A stretch of 31,909 bases of DNA from DAIPKP01 sp964539095. GTDB lineage: Bacteria > Synergistota > Synergistia > Synergistales > Aminiphilaceae. This document shows positions 1-7,567 of this stretch, piece by piece (positions within the stretch are counted from its first letter, which is position 1; each line of letters begins with the position of its first letter). Under the pieces are notes generated by a model, which had not been told where the DNA came from, ran no database searches, and was given only the letters and a program-made list of their open reading frames with translations. The stretch spans positions 1 to 31,909 of the forward strand of contig CAZIFL010000036.1 of the NCBI GenBank assembly GCA_964539095.1, in the 5' to 3' direction. The position numbers and the translations under genes were made by a program.

Positions 1-73
1 ACGGTTCGGAGCAGCAAAGCAAGGGAGCGGTTCGACCACTCGGGAGCAGAGGGGATACACAAGCGGAGGCTCC
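1..73. repeat. Left copy of ~74-bp inverted repeat shared with window end
   Basis: Bases 1-73 match the reverse complement of 31749-31822 at roughly 88% identity with two single-base indels. The first 30 bases, beginning ACGGTTCGGAGCAGCAAAGC, are identical. The repeat lies 3' of the chemotaxis gene, just as the right copy lies 3' of the LUD gene, so both copies have the same polarity relative to the preceding gene. It probably belongs to a dispersed intergenic repeat family. Whether the match extends left of base 1 cannot be seen. Confidence 0.8.
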
Positions 74-88
74 GTGAAACAGCACGTG
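70..88 (-). repeat. 19-nt motif repeated in inverted orientation at 4366-4384
   Basis: CTCCGTGAAACAGCACGTG here is the exact reverse complement of 4366-4384. Its core forms a small hairpin, CGTG-CTGTTT-CACG. It lies directly beside the terminal repeat and downstream of the chemotaxis gene stop. The second copy is likewise downstream of a minus-strand gene. Function unknown. Confidence 0.6.
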
Positions 89-154
89 ACACGTTATTTG
101 TAAAACCGCTCTAGCTATTTACCTTGCCGCATTAGGTGGTTTCAGGAATCCAGC

Positions 155-2290
155 TCATACGGTGCGGTATTTCAGGGGAAACTGTCTCAAGGGACGAGCA
201 TTTCTCTCCCGTCCTTCTTCCTGAACTTCCCGAAGGCTCCCAGACTTCTGCTCTTCCTCCGGAAGGTCTCCCTCCAGGGCCTCCTCCCGCCGGGAGAGAA
301 GCTCCCCTAAATTGGCGGCACTTCCTCGAACGAGATGGATCTCCGATCCCAGCAGGGTCATCTGCTCTTCCACCTGCTGGATCTTCTGCTTGGAGGATCG
401 CGCCGTCTCTTCCACCGCCTGCACTGCCTGAGCTACCCGGGCGCTCTCCTCAGCCTGGTGTACCGAGGCCTCCGCAAGATTCCGGATAACCTCTCCGATC
501 TCCCGGGTACGCTCTCCAAGGACCTCCAGAGATTTTTCGGTCTCTTCAAAAAGCCTTTGTCCCGCAAGCCCCTTCTGTTCTCCCTCTCGGGATGCCTGGA
601 GCACCTGCTCCACCCCTTCGAGAATCATCCGGGCCACCGCTCCCACTCTCTCCGCCGCTTTTCGGCTGGCCCCCGCAAGGCTTCGCACCTCCTCCGCCAC
701 CACCGCAAAGCCTTTGCCCGCCTCTCCGGCCCGGGCGGCTTCGATGGCAGCGTTCAGAGAGAGGAGATTCGTTCGGGCCGCCACGGCGGCAATATTCTCC
801 ACCAGGCTTTCGATCTCTCCCGCCTCCTGAAAGAGGTTCTCCGAGAGATGCCGCACATGCCCGAAGGAGCCCATCATGGTATGCACCCCATCGGAGGCCT
901 GTTGACGCCCCTCCTCCACACGGCCCATCTCCTGCTCCAGGAAACCCGATTGCTCCAGAGCGATCTCCGCCAGGGAGGCGGAACGTTCCGCCTCTTCCGC
1001 AATCCGTGTAACCCCCTCGCCGGCGGCGTGCATATTTTCTAAATTATCCCCCATCTGCTCCGAGAGGGTGGTGCACTCCTCCCGGATGCGCTCCCCGATA
1101 TCCTGGGTTCGTGAGGCGATCTCCTCCAGAACGGAGGATTCCCCCTTCACGGCTCCCCCCTCTTTCCGAAGCTGCTCCAGAAGCCGTTCCTGCAGCTCCA
1201 GAGCCTCCTGAAAGGCCCGGCCTACCCGGGCAATTTCATGATCTCCCTGAAAAACCAGGGGTTCTCGGGAGGTTCCTTCGAGAACGCTCCTCGCAGCGGC
1301 ATCCAGCCGTGAGAGAGGCGATGCCATGCTTTTCCAGAGAAGAGAGAGAAGCCCCCCCGCAAGAAGTGCCACAAAAAGGGATACTCCCCCCTGCTGAAGG
1401 GCTACGCGCCGTACAGGAGCGAGAAGGGAAGCTTCGTCGATGATAAAAAAAACCTGCAATCCGTGAGGAAGGGCATAGCTCCAGACCCGTTTAGAGATCC
1501 CTTCCACGGAGATGCGTTCCATCTCTCCCGAGCTACGAGCACCTTTCCGGAGAAAGGAGAGATCTGCGGGAATCTCTGAGGAGCCCTCGACGATCTCGGA
1601 AGCTCCGGAAGCCTCCCCCTCGGGTTGCTTTCCCCCCTCTTCCCCCGAAGGTTGAAGGTGCAGAAGATTGTCCTGGGCATCCAGAAGGGCCACCAAGCTC
1701 CCCTGGGGGAGTGCAAGATTCCCCATCACCTCCATGAAGGCTTCCAGAGAGAGATCTCCCGCGAAAACCGCCAACAGCCGGCTGTCGTCGTAGAGAGAGC
1801 GTACGGGCACCGCCATGGTGAGCACGGAACCGCCCCCCTTGGGATCTTCCCTCAGAGGAGTAAGCACCGTTTCTCTGGATGTTGCCGCCTGCTGGTACCA
1901 CTCCTGCTCTCTCGGATCGTACGCCTCCGGAGGAAACCAGAAGGTGCCGTCCAGAAGCATGCCGTTAGGGAGAGCGATATAGAGATCCCGGAATCCCGGA
2001 GAAGTGGCATGTTCCGTAAGGTCCCGCACGTAATCCCCCATGGTTCCTGGGAGAATACCGAGATTTTCGATCATGTACGACATGTTGCGAGAGGCGTTGT
2101 GAAGAAGATTTTCCTGCCGCTCCATCCAGTCTCCCAAGGTGGCGGAGGCGTTACCGCAGGCTGCCCGCTCTCCTCGATCCGCTTGAGCAGTCACCAGGGA
2201 AAGCCCCCGATAATACGAAAAAAAAGCCATCCCTCCGAGAGCCAGAAGAAGCCCCAGAGAAATGGCCAGAATGCGACCCCGAATACTCAT
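155..2290 (-). CDS. Methyl-accepting chemotaxis protein with periplasmic dCache-type sensor
   Basis: This is a 711-residue inner-membrane chemoreceptor. A first transmembrane helix (about 7-25) leads into a long extracytoplasmic segment (about 35-295) with the DPREQEWY signature of double-Cache sensor domains, which often bind amino or organic acids. A second transmembrane helix (303-320), a HAMP-like linker and the cytoplasmic signalling domain follow. The hairpin tip is clear at about 505-535 (TNLLSLNAAIEAARAGE, then GKGFAVVAEEVRSLA), the part that binds CheA and CheW. There is no CheR-tethering pentapeptide at the C terminus. Its ATG overlaps the stop of the upstream cyclic-di-GMP gene as ATGA, so the two are translationally coupled. 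The family is certain; the ligand cannot be read from the sequence. Confidence 0.95.
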   Translation of the reverse strand: MSIRGRILAISLGLLLALGGMAFFSYYRGLSLVTAQADRGERAACGNASATLGDWMERQENLLHNASRNMSYMIENLGILPGTMGDYVRDLTEHATSPGFRDLYIALPNGMLLDGTFWFPPEAYDPREQEWYQQAATSRETVLTPLREDPKGGGSVLTMAVPVRSLYDDSRLLAVFAGDLSLEAFMEVMGNLALPQGSLVALLDAQDNLLHLQPSGEEGGKQPEGEASGASEIVEGSSEIPADLSFLRKGARSSGEMERISVEGISKRVWSYALPHGLQVFFIIDEASLLAPVRRVALQQGGVSLFVALLAGGLLSLLWKSMASPLSRLDAAARSVLEGTSREPLVFQGDHEIARVGRAFQEALELQERLLEQLRKEGGAVKGESSVLEEIASRTQDIGERIREECTTLSEQMGDNLENMHAAGEGVTRIAEEAERSASLAEIALEQSGFLEQEMGRVEEGRQQASDGVHTMMGSFGHVRHLSENLFQEAGEIESLVENIAAVAARTNLLSLNAAIEAARAGEAGKGFAVVAEEVRSLAGASRKAAERVGAVARMILEGVEQVLQASREGEQKGLAGQRLFEETEKSLEVLGERTREIGEVIRNLAEASVHQAEESARVAQAVQAVEETARSSKQKIQQVEEQMTLLGSEIHLVRGSAANLGELLSRREEALEGDLPEEEQKSGSLREVQEEGRERNARPLRQFPLKYRTV

Positions 2291-4191
2291 ATCTCCATCC
2301 CCTCCTTCAGATTCTCTTTCAGATTCTCCTTTAGATTCTCTGAAAAGACGTTGCTCCGGAGCCAGAGGCTTCGCCCCTCCCGGGCGGTGTACTCCTTAAC
2401 CTTTCCCTTGAGGGCCGCCGCGGCATACGAAAGATGCTCTCCCGGAAGAGATTCTTCTCCATCCCCCATATCCACCGCCGCACAGCTCAAGGTAACAAGG
2501 GGGACAAAGGCTCTCTCACCGGAGCGGGCCTTCGCCACGTATCCCCCCTGAAGAAAATCCCGCTCCTCGAAAAGGCTTTTTTTCTCTTCATCAAAGAGGC
2601 GGCAGAGTTTCTCAAGAGCCTGATCGGTTACATCGCTAGGGCAGACAAGAACAAAATCATCTCCCCCCACATGGCCCAAACGACTGCCGCAGGGGAGAAA
2701 GGCGAGGCTCTTCCGGAGCACCGATGCGGTGAGACTAATCATCCGGTCACCCTGAAGAAAGCCGTACCGATCGTTATACTCCTTGAAACGATCCAGATCC
2801 ACGTAAAGAAGCGTAGCCTTCTCTCCGGAATAGCGGGCCCCCGCAATCCACCCCTCGATACGGGAGTTTCCCGGAAGACCGCTAATGGGATTACAGGATC
2901 GAGCGAGGGCTACCTCCAGCGTACTCGCGCGCTGAATGATACGTTTCATGGTGACGGTGCCGAGAAAGTGCCCCGAAGGATCCACCACCACCAGAGGATC
3001 GTAGAGATTTTTCCGATCCCTCTCCATGGCCTTCCTGGCAGCCTCTGTAACAGGGCAGGAGGAAGGAACCGTCAGAAAAGCGGCATCCGCGATCTCCTCC
3101 ACGGGATGTTTCTGATAGAGGTGGTATCCGAAGGCCCCTCCCGTACAGAGGCTGTATTCGTTTCGGGTGAGAAGCCCCATGGGGCGCCCTTTTGCAAGGA
3201 TCATCAGATGATCCGCCTCTTTATGTCTGGAGAAGATCCTTCCTGCAGCCTCCACATCCAGAGATCCCTCCTCGGCAAAAAAATCCTGCTCCAGAAGGGA
3301 GGCCACCGTTTCGAGATCCTCCTCCAGGAAGGGGCCAAGGGTCTTCCGAATCTCCCGAACGCGCTCCGTAGTCTTTCGAGGATGTATCTCTTCGGGGGGG
3401 AGGGGCTTTTCAAAGAAATATCCCTGGGCATAGCAAAAGCCGAGGGAAGCCAGAGTTTCCAGCTCCTCTCTCGTCTCCACCCCCTCCGCTATGACCTTGG
3501 AGCCAAGATTTTCCGCCAGCTCCCGTATCCCCGAGAGCACTTTCTGACGGCAGGGATCCTGAGAGATGTTCCGTATCAGCGAGATATCCAGCTTGATGTA
3601 CTCCGGCGAACAGAGGGTGATAGTACGGATACCGGAGTATCCCGCTCCGAGATCGTCCAGAGCCATGGAGTACCCCATGCTCCGGAACTCTTCCGCAGCA
3701 CGGCGCACATCGCCGTAATCTTCCGCTCGCTCCCCCTCGGTAAGCTCAAGGACGACCTGACGAGGAGAGAGCCCGTATGTTTCGAGATGCTCCGGCAGAA
3801 ACATTTTGCGGAAGGAGGGATCGCAAAAGGAGGAGGGGTTTAGGTTGATAAAGAGATGCTTTATGCCAAGATTTTTCCAGGAACCTGCACTTCGCAGCGC
3901 CTGAATGCAGCAGGCCCGGTCAAGCTGGCGATGGAGAGACCAGCTTTTGGCCGTTTCAAAGAGCACCGCAGGGTTCTCCAGGGGGGCAATCCCTCGGGAG
4001 AGCGCTTCGTAGCCGAAGATGTCACCTCGCTGAAAATCCACCACGGGCTGCAGAAAGGTTCGCAGGGCGTTCCCTTCAATGCTTTTCTGAAGCGCTCCGA
4101 GAGGGCTTTCTTCGGAGACCGTACTTTCTTCGAAGGGCCAGTACCAGGAAGTCTTGTTTCTGGTGCAATCCTGTATCATCACATGAGCCAC
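2287..4191 (-). CDS. EAL-CBS-GGDEF cyclic-di-GMP turnover protein
   Basis: This 634-residue cytoplasmic protein has an N-terminal EAL phosphodiesterase domain (about 38-270). Its catalytic signatures look intact: EAL at 62-64, INLNP near 115, ELTE near 149, DDLGAGYSG near 179, KLD at 200-202 and AEGVET near 235. A CBS-pair-like region (about 295-430) follows, then a GGDEF domain (about 440-610) whose signature reads GGDDF at 509-513, with no RxxD inhibitory site just before it. By family knowledge this predicts an active phosphodiesterase, with a GGDEF domain that is either weakly active or GTP-sensing and a CBS pair that may bind an adenine nucleotide. The start is GTG at 4191, eight bases after GGAGGAGG. 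It is followed by the coupled chemoreceptor gene, and its last codons lie in a 12-bp tandem repeat. Confidence 0.93.
   Translation of the reverse strand: MAHVMIQDCTRNKTSWYWPFEESTVSEESPLGALQKSIEGNALRTFLQPVVDFQRGDIFGYEALSRGIAPLENPAVLFETAKSWSLHRQLDRACCIQALRSAGSWKNLGIKHLFINLNPSSFCDPSFRKMFLPEHLETYGLSPRQVVLELTEGERAEDYGDVRRAAEEFRSMGYSMALDDLGAGYSGIRTITLCSPEYIKLDISLIRNISQDPCRQKVLSGIRELAENLGSKVIAEGVETREELETLASLGFCYAQGYFFEKPLPPEEIHPRKTTERVREIRKTLGPFLEEDLETVASLLEQDFFAEEGSLDVEAAGRIFSRHKEADHLMILAKGRPMGLLTRNEYSLCTGGAFGYHLYQKHPVEEIADAAFLTVPSSCPVTEAARKAMERDRKNLYDPLVVVDPSGHFLGTVTMKRIIQRASTLEVALARSCNPISGLPGNSRIEGWIAGARYSGEKATLLYVDLDRFKEYNDRYGFLQGDRMISLTASVLRKSLAFLPCGSRLGHVGGDDFVLVCPSDVTDQALEKLCRLFDEEKKSLFEERDFLQGGYVAKARSGERAFVPLVTLSCAAVDMGDGEESLPGEHLSYAAAALKGKVKEYTAREGRSLWLRSNVFSENLKENLKENLKEGMEI
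2306..2341. repeat. Three tandem copies of a 12-bp unit at the 3' end of the c-di-GMP gene
   Basis: The units TTCAGATTCTCT, TTCAGATTCTCC and TTTAGATTCTCT lie head to tail. On the coding (minus) strand they encode three copies of ENLK/NLKE at the C terminus. The unit length is a multiple of three, so gain or loss of a copy would keep the frame and the downstream ATGA junction. Confidence 0.85.
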
Positions 4192-4294
4192 TTTTTCTTC
4201 CTCCTCCCAGAATATCCGGACGTTACTCTATACGGAGAAGGTGACGAAGAAGTTGCACTTTCTTTCCAGTTTCGTTACAAGAGATACCCTTTAC

Positions 4295-4341
4295 AAAAAA
4301 GCCCCTTCGAAAGAGGCCAGGAGGCTCTTTCGAAGGGGCTT
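4295..4341 (-). terminator. Rho-independent terminator after the L,D-transpeptidase gene
   Basis: A perfect 17-bp stem (4299-4315 with 4325-4341) has a 9-nt loop. Read on the minus strand it is followed by TTTTTT (4295-4300). It ends the kinase-tag-transpeptidase transcript and separates it from the cyclic-di-GMP gene. Confidence 0.92.
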
Positions 4342-4365
4342 ACGTTTTCATCCGCTTGGGCTTTC

Positions 4366-4384
4366 CACGTGCTGTTTCACGGAG
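4366..4384 (+). repeat. Second copy of the 19-nt CACGTGCTGTTTCACGGAG motif
   Basis: This is the exact inverted counterpart of 70-88. It lies in the 3' untranslated part of the minus-strand transpeptidase transcript, between the stop codon and the terminator. A related motif, GTGG-GCTGTT-CCAC, occurs near 31719-31732. Confidence 0.6.
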
Positions 4385-4423
4385 TTCCACATGTCAACAA
4401 AAACCGCTCTAAGGCTTTCGATT

Positions 4424-5128
4424 CTACGGCTCGATAACTACCTTCATCCCCAGGGTTATCTTCGGTTTGAGTTCTCGAAGATCTTCGTTGGTGAGGCGGA
4501 TGCACCCTTCCGTAACATTTTTGCCGATAGAGCTTGGATCATGGGTACCGTGAATGCCAATCCCCTTCCAGGGGCCTGCACGCAGCCGGATAAACCAGGG
4601 GCCGTAGGCTCCTTCGATGGGCCCCTTGCCGTCACCGAAGTCGTGCACCCAGTAATCGGATTTCTGCATCTGCTGCACTTCGAAGGTTCCTTCGGGGGTT
4701 CGGCGGTCTCCCACCTTCTGCTTATCTCCCGTATTCTCCCCCACCGCTACGGGGTAGCTCCGCACAAGGGCGCCACCATCGTAGACGTACATGACGTGAC
4801 GGCCTTTGACGATACGAATCCACATGGAATCTTCGGGAACGTTTTCAAGGCTGGGGACCGCCTTTTCAAGATTCTGCCGCAACGCTTCGTTCTCGCCTTC
4901 CCCTGGCAGAGGAACCTGGGCCACATCCGGGATGGTTCCGGACGTTTCCAGAAGCTGAGGCTCTGCATCAATGGTCTCTGGTTTGGAGGGAGAGACCGAA
5001 GAAGCCTGAAAGGGCCAGCCTCCGCGGAAATACTGCGCTCCCGCCAGAACTGCCAGGGCAAGGAGCAGAAGAAAAAAGAACTTCCCCAAAGAACCCTTTC
5101 TTCGGGCGCTCGTATGGTACCGTCGCAT
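4424..5128 (-). CDS. L,D-transpeptidase (YkuD domain), membrane-anchored
   Basis: This 234-residue enzyme forms or exchanges peptidoglycan cross-links, or attaches proteins to peptidoglycan, outside the cytoplasmic membrane. A basic N terminus and one hydrophobic helix (about 16-31) form a signal anchor. A Pro/Ser-rich linker leads to the YkuD domain (about 101-234). The catalytic region shows IHGTHDPSSIG (His193) and TEGCIRL with the nucleophile Cys209, as in the family. The start ATG follows GGAGGT by about six bases. It is the last gene of the run that includes the glycerate kinase and tag, and the terminator at 4295-4341 follows it. The peptidoglycan substrate is not readable from the sequence. 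Confidence 0.93.
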   Translation of the reverse strand: MRRYHTSARRKGSLGKFFFLLLLALAVLAGAQYFRGGWPFQASSVSPSKPETIDAEPQLLETSGTIPDVAQVPLPGEGENEALRQNLEKAVPSLENVPEDSMWIRIVKGRHVMYVYDGGALVRSYPVAVGENTGDKQKVGDRRTPEGTFEVQQMQKSDYWVHDFGDGKGPIEGAYGPWFIRLRAGPWKGIGIHGTHDPSSIGKNVTEGCIRLTNEDLRELKPKITLGMKVVIEP

Positions 5129-5192
5129 ACCGCCACCTCCGCTGCAATGTTTGTATCCTCACGCCACTTTCCACCGTGCCCTCCATAATACC

Positions 5193-5801
5193 CTATTCGG
5201 GAGAGAACTGCCAAGGCTCCTGAAGAAGCTCCTGATACCGGAAACATGAGACCAGGTGATCATTCACCATCCCCACCGCCTGCATGTGGGAGTACCAGAT
5301 CACGGGGCCCACGAAGGAGAATCCCATACCTTTCAGCTCCTTGCTCATGGTTCTGGAGAGGGGGGTCTCACAAGGAAGTTCCTCAAGGCTCTGCCACCGG
5401 TTTATCCGGGGAACCCCCTCCACAAAGCGCCACATCCAGGCAGCGAAGGAGCCGTACCGCTCCTGCACCTTGAGAAATGCCCGGGCATTGGTGACAGCAG
5501 CGGCAATTTTCCGGCGGTTCCGGATAATACCGGGGTTTTGCATGAGATTCTCCTGATCCTTCTCGGTAAGGGCCGCCACCGAGAGGGGGTCGAAGTTGCA
5601 AAAGGCCTTTCGGTAGGCCTCCCGTTTGCGCAGGATGGTGATCCAGCTCAGCCCCGCCTGGGCTCCTTCAAGGATCAGAAATTCGAAGATCCTGCGATCC
5701 TCCTTCACCGGAACCCCCCACTCCTCATCGTGATAGGCCACGTAAAGGGGGTCCCTCCCCGCCCACCCGCAGCGACAGCGGGATTCCTTCGTCTCAATCA
5801 T
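5193..5801 (-). CDS. tag: 3-methyladenine DNA glycosylase I
   Basis: This 202-residue base-excision repair enzyme removes 3-methyladenine from alkylated DNA. The family signature is complete. An N-terminal RCRCGWAG and the histidine of YHDEEWG supply part of the zinc site, and NDHLVSC near residues 180-186 supplies the second His and Cys. The EGAQAGLSW segment contains the catalytic-pocket glutamate. SFVGPVIWYSHMQAVG near the C terminus is also typical. Length is normal for the family (about 190-200). The start ATG follows GAGAGGAG at six bases. It sits 58 bases after the glycerate kinase gene and 64 bases before the transpeptidase gene, all on the minus strand, so one transcript is likely. 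The pairing has no obvious functional logic. Confidence 0.95.
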   Translation of the reverse strand: MIETKESRCRCGWAGRDPLYVAYHDEEWGVPVKEDRRIFEFLILEGAQAGLSWITILRKREAYRKAFCNFDPLSVAALTEKDQENLMQNPGIIRNRRKIAAAVTNARAFLKVQERYGSFAAWMWRFVEGVPRINRWQSLEELPCETPLSRTMSKELKGMGFSFVGPVIWYSHMQAVGMVNDHLVSCFRYQELLQEPWQFSPE

Positions 5802-5859
5802 CCGAGGCTCCTCTCGTATGCTCTTCTTGCACCTTTTTCATCTTCCTTCTCTGCAGGAG

Positions 5860-7155
5860 TTATTCCACCAGCAGCAGCACCAAGTCGTTCACGTTCGTCC
5901 CCGTGGGGCCTGTGATGATGAGATCCTCCGAGAGTGCCAGGGCATGATAGGCGTCGTTCTCCTCAAGATATGTCCGGGGTGAAAGCGTTCCTCGTGAACG
6001 TATACGTTCGATAGTCTTTCCGTCCACCACTCCCCCGGCGGCATCCGTGGGGCCATCGGTGCCGTCGGAGCCGAGAGAGAGAAGCACCGCCCCCGGCACT
6101 CCTTCGAGGCCGAAGGCCCCCGCCAGAGCAAGCTCCTGATTGCGCCCCCCCTTGCCACTTCCCCGAAGGTGCACCACCGTCTCCCCACCGGCCATGAGGG
6201 CACAGGGAGGAGTAAAGGAACGCTCCCCCTGCCGGATGGTTCGAGCAAGGGAGGCGAAGAAGGCCCCCGCTTCCCGGGCCTCACAATCCAGAGAGGTGGT
6301 AAGAATCCAGGGGGTAAAGCCCCGACGGCGGCACTGCCGAGCCGCCTCTTCGCAAAGAAGAGAGACCCCACCGATAAGCTCCCATGCCGCATGGGGAAGC
6401 TCGTCGGGAGTCTCCGCTTCGAGAGCTTTTCGGGCTTCCGGAGAGAGCAAAAGGTCGTACCGGGCCAGAATATCCCGGGCCTCCTCCCATGTGGTAGAAT
6501 CCGGAACCCCGGGCCCCGAGGCGATGGCATCCGGTGCATCCCCCAGCACGTCCGAAAGCAGCAGCGAGAAGACCCGAGCGGGAAAGGCCCGCTCCGCAAG
6601 CCTCCCCCCCTTTACTCGGGAGAGGCGTTTGCGAAGGGTATTGATCTCCCGGATATCCGCCCCCGCTCGCAGAAGCTGCCCCGTAAGCGATTCCAGCTCC
6701 TTCAGGCTAACGCCTTCGGCAGGAAACTCGAAGAGGGCGGAACCCCCTCCGGAGACGAGAAGAAGCACCGTGTCCTCACAAGAGAGGTTTTCCACGAGTT
6801 CAAGCCCCCTGGCTCCCCCCCGGAGGGAGTTGGTATCCGGCAGAGGATGCCCCGCCTCGATAATCTCCAACCCCTCCAAAGGTCCGCGGGAATGGCCGTA
6901 CTTGGTGACCACCACTCCCCGGGAGATGCGGGGCCCCAAAGCCTCCCGAGCCGCCGCCGCCATGGTCCATCCCGCCTTACCCAGAGAGATGAGCACCACC
7001 TCCCCCGGAAAGGAGCGCCCCTGAAGAGCCCGCAGAACTCCCTCCCGAGGATCCATGCGGCGCACAGCCTCCCGGGCTATCTCCAAAGCCTGATGGCGTA
7101 CCTGATTACATGCTTGATTGCGCACGTCACTGCGTGCCTGATTACATACATCCAT
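5860..7155 (-). CDS. Glycerate 2-kinase, MOFRL family
   Basis: This 431-residue cytoplasmic enzyme should phosphorylate D-glycerate with ATP to 2-phosphoglycerate, feeding lower glycolysis from serine, glyoxylate or sugar-acid breakdown. The N-terminal DUF4147 part contains LISLGKAGWTMA and LLLVSGGGSALFE. The C-terminal MOFRL part contains ETVVHLRGSGKGGRNQELAL, LGSDGTDGPTDAAGG and the closing ITGPTGTNVNDL. The ATG at 7155 follows AAAGGAGA with good spacing. The first 20 or so residues are an extension made of imperfect repeats (CNQAR, RNQA, CNQVRHQ). The family core begins near QALEIAREAV. It heads the minus-strand run with tag and the transpeptidase. Confidence 0.93.
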   Translation of the reverse strand: MDVCNQARSDVRNQACNQVRHQALEIAREAVRRMDPREGVLRALQGRSFPGEVVLISLGKAGWTMAAAAREALGPRISRGVVVTKYGHSRGPLEGLEIIEAGHPLPDTNSLRGGARGLELVENLSCEDTVLLLVSGGGSALFEFPAEGVSLKELESLTGQLLRAGADIREINTLRKRLSRVKGGRLAERAFPARVFSLLLSDVLGDAPDAIASGPGVPDSTTWEEARDILARYDLLLSPEARKALEAETPDELPHAAWELIGGVSLLCEEAARQCRRRGFTPWILTTSLDCEAREAGAFFASLARTIRQGERSFTPPCALMAGGETVVHLRGSGKGGRNQELALAGAFGLEGVPGAVLLSLGSDGTDGPTDAAGGVVDGKTIERIRSRGTLSPRTYLEENDAYHALALSEDLIITGPTGTNVNDLVLLLVE

Positions 7156-7333
7156 ACCTTTCTCCTTTCACTGCCGAGGGGGAATCAAAAATGCAACGTA
7201 TTAACGAAAACCCCTTAAGAATTCCTCTGGGGGGCATAATCCTTTCAGAGCATTGCAAAAACAGGGTTTCCATGACCTTTCTGGAGAAACTACCGAGAAA
7301 TTCCGAAGCTTTCGAAATTCTTCAAAAAAACCC

Positions 7334-7361
7334 TTGCATTACCTTTGGAGCCTGCTATAAT
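7334..7361 (+). promoter_or_regulatory. Sigma70-type promoter for the ATP-grasp operon
   Basis: TTGCAT (7334-7339) and a perfect TATAAT (7356-7361) are separated by 16 bases. This places the transcript start near 7368, about 200 nt before the first ligase. The leader contains the small ORF at 7463-7549. Confidence 0.7.
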
Positions 7362-7462
7362 CACGCTAAGGATAGAGGAATTTTTTTTAAAAGACTATCT
7401 CAAAAAACCTTCTATTTGCAAGGCTTCGGAAGAAACGCTCTTCTTTCGGAAAGGAGGCAGGA

Positions 7463-7549
7463 ATGGGCGGATTCTCTTTTACCTCTCTGCGGGATTTTTA
7501 TCTGTTTTCCCCTTTCTTTCATGAAAGGTATATATTTTTCTTTTTATAA
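7463..7549 (+). CDS. Candidate Phe-rich leader peptide or small protein (28 aa)
   Basis: This ORF is too short for usual gene calling. ATG at 7463 lies six bases after AAGGAGG, one of the strongest ribosome-binding sites in the window. The ORF runs 28 codons to TAA, 18 bases before the ligase ATG. Eight of 28 residues are Phe and two are Tyr (segments FSFTSLRDFYLF and RYIFLFL), so it could be a translation-sensing leader peptide or a small hydrophobic protein. The intergenic DNA here is T-rich, which raises Phe content by chance, so the composition alone is weak evidence. It sits between the operon promoter and the first ligase and may be translationally coupled to it. Confidence 0.4.
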   Translation: MGGFSFTSLRDFYLFSPFFHERYIFFFL

Positions 7550-7567
7550 AAGGAGGAATACCACGAG

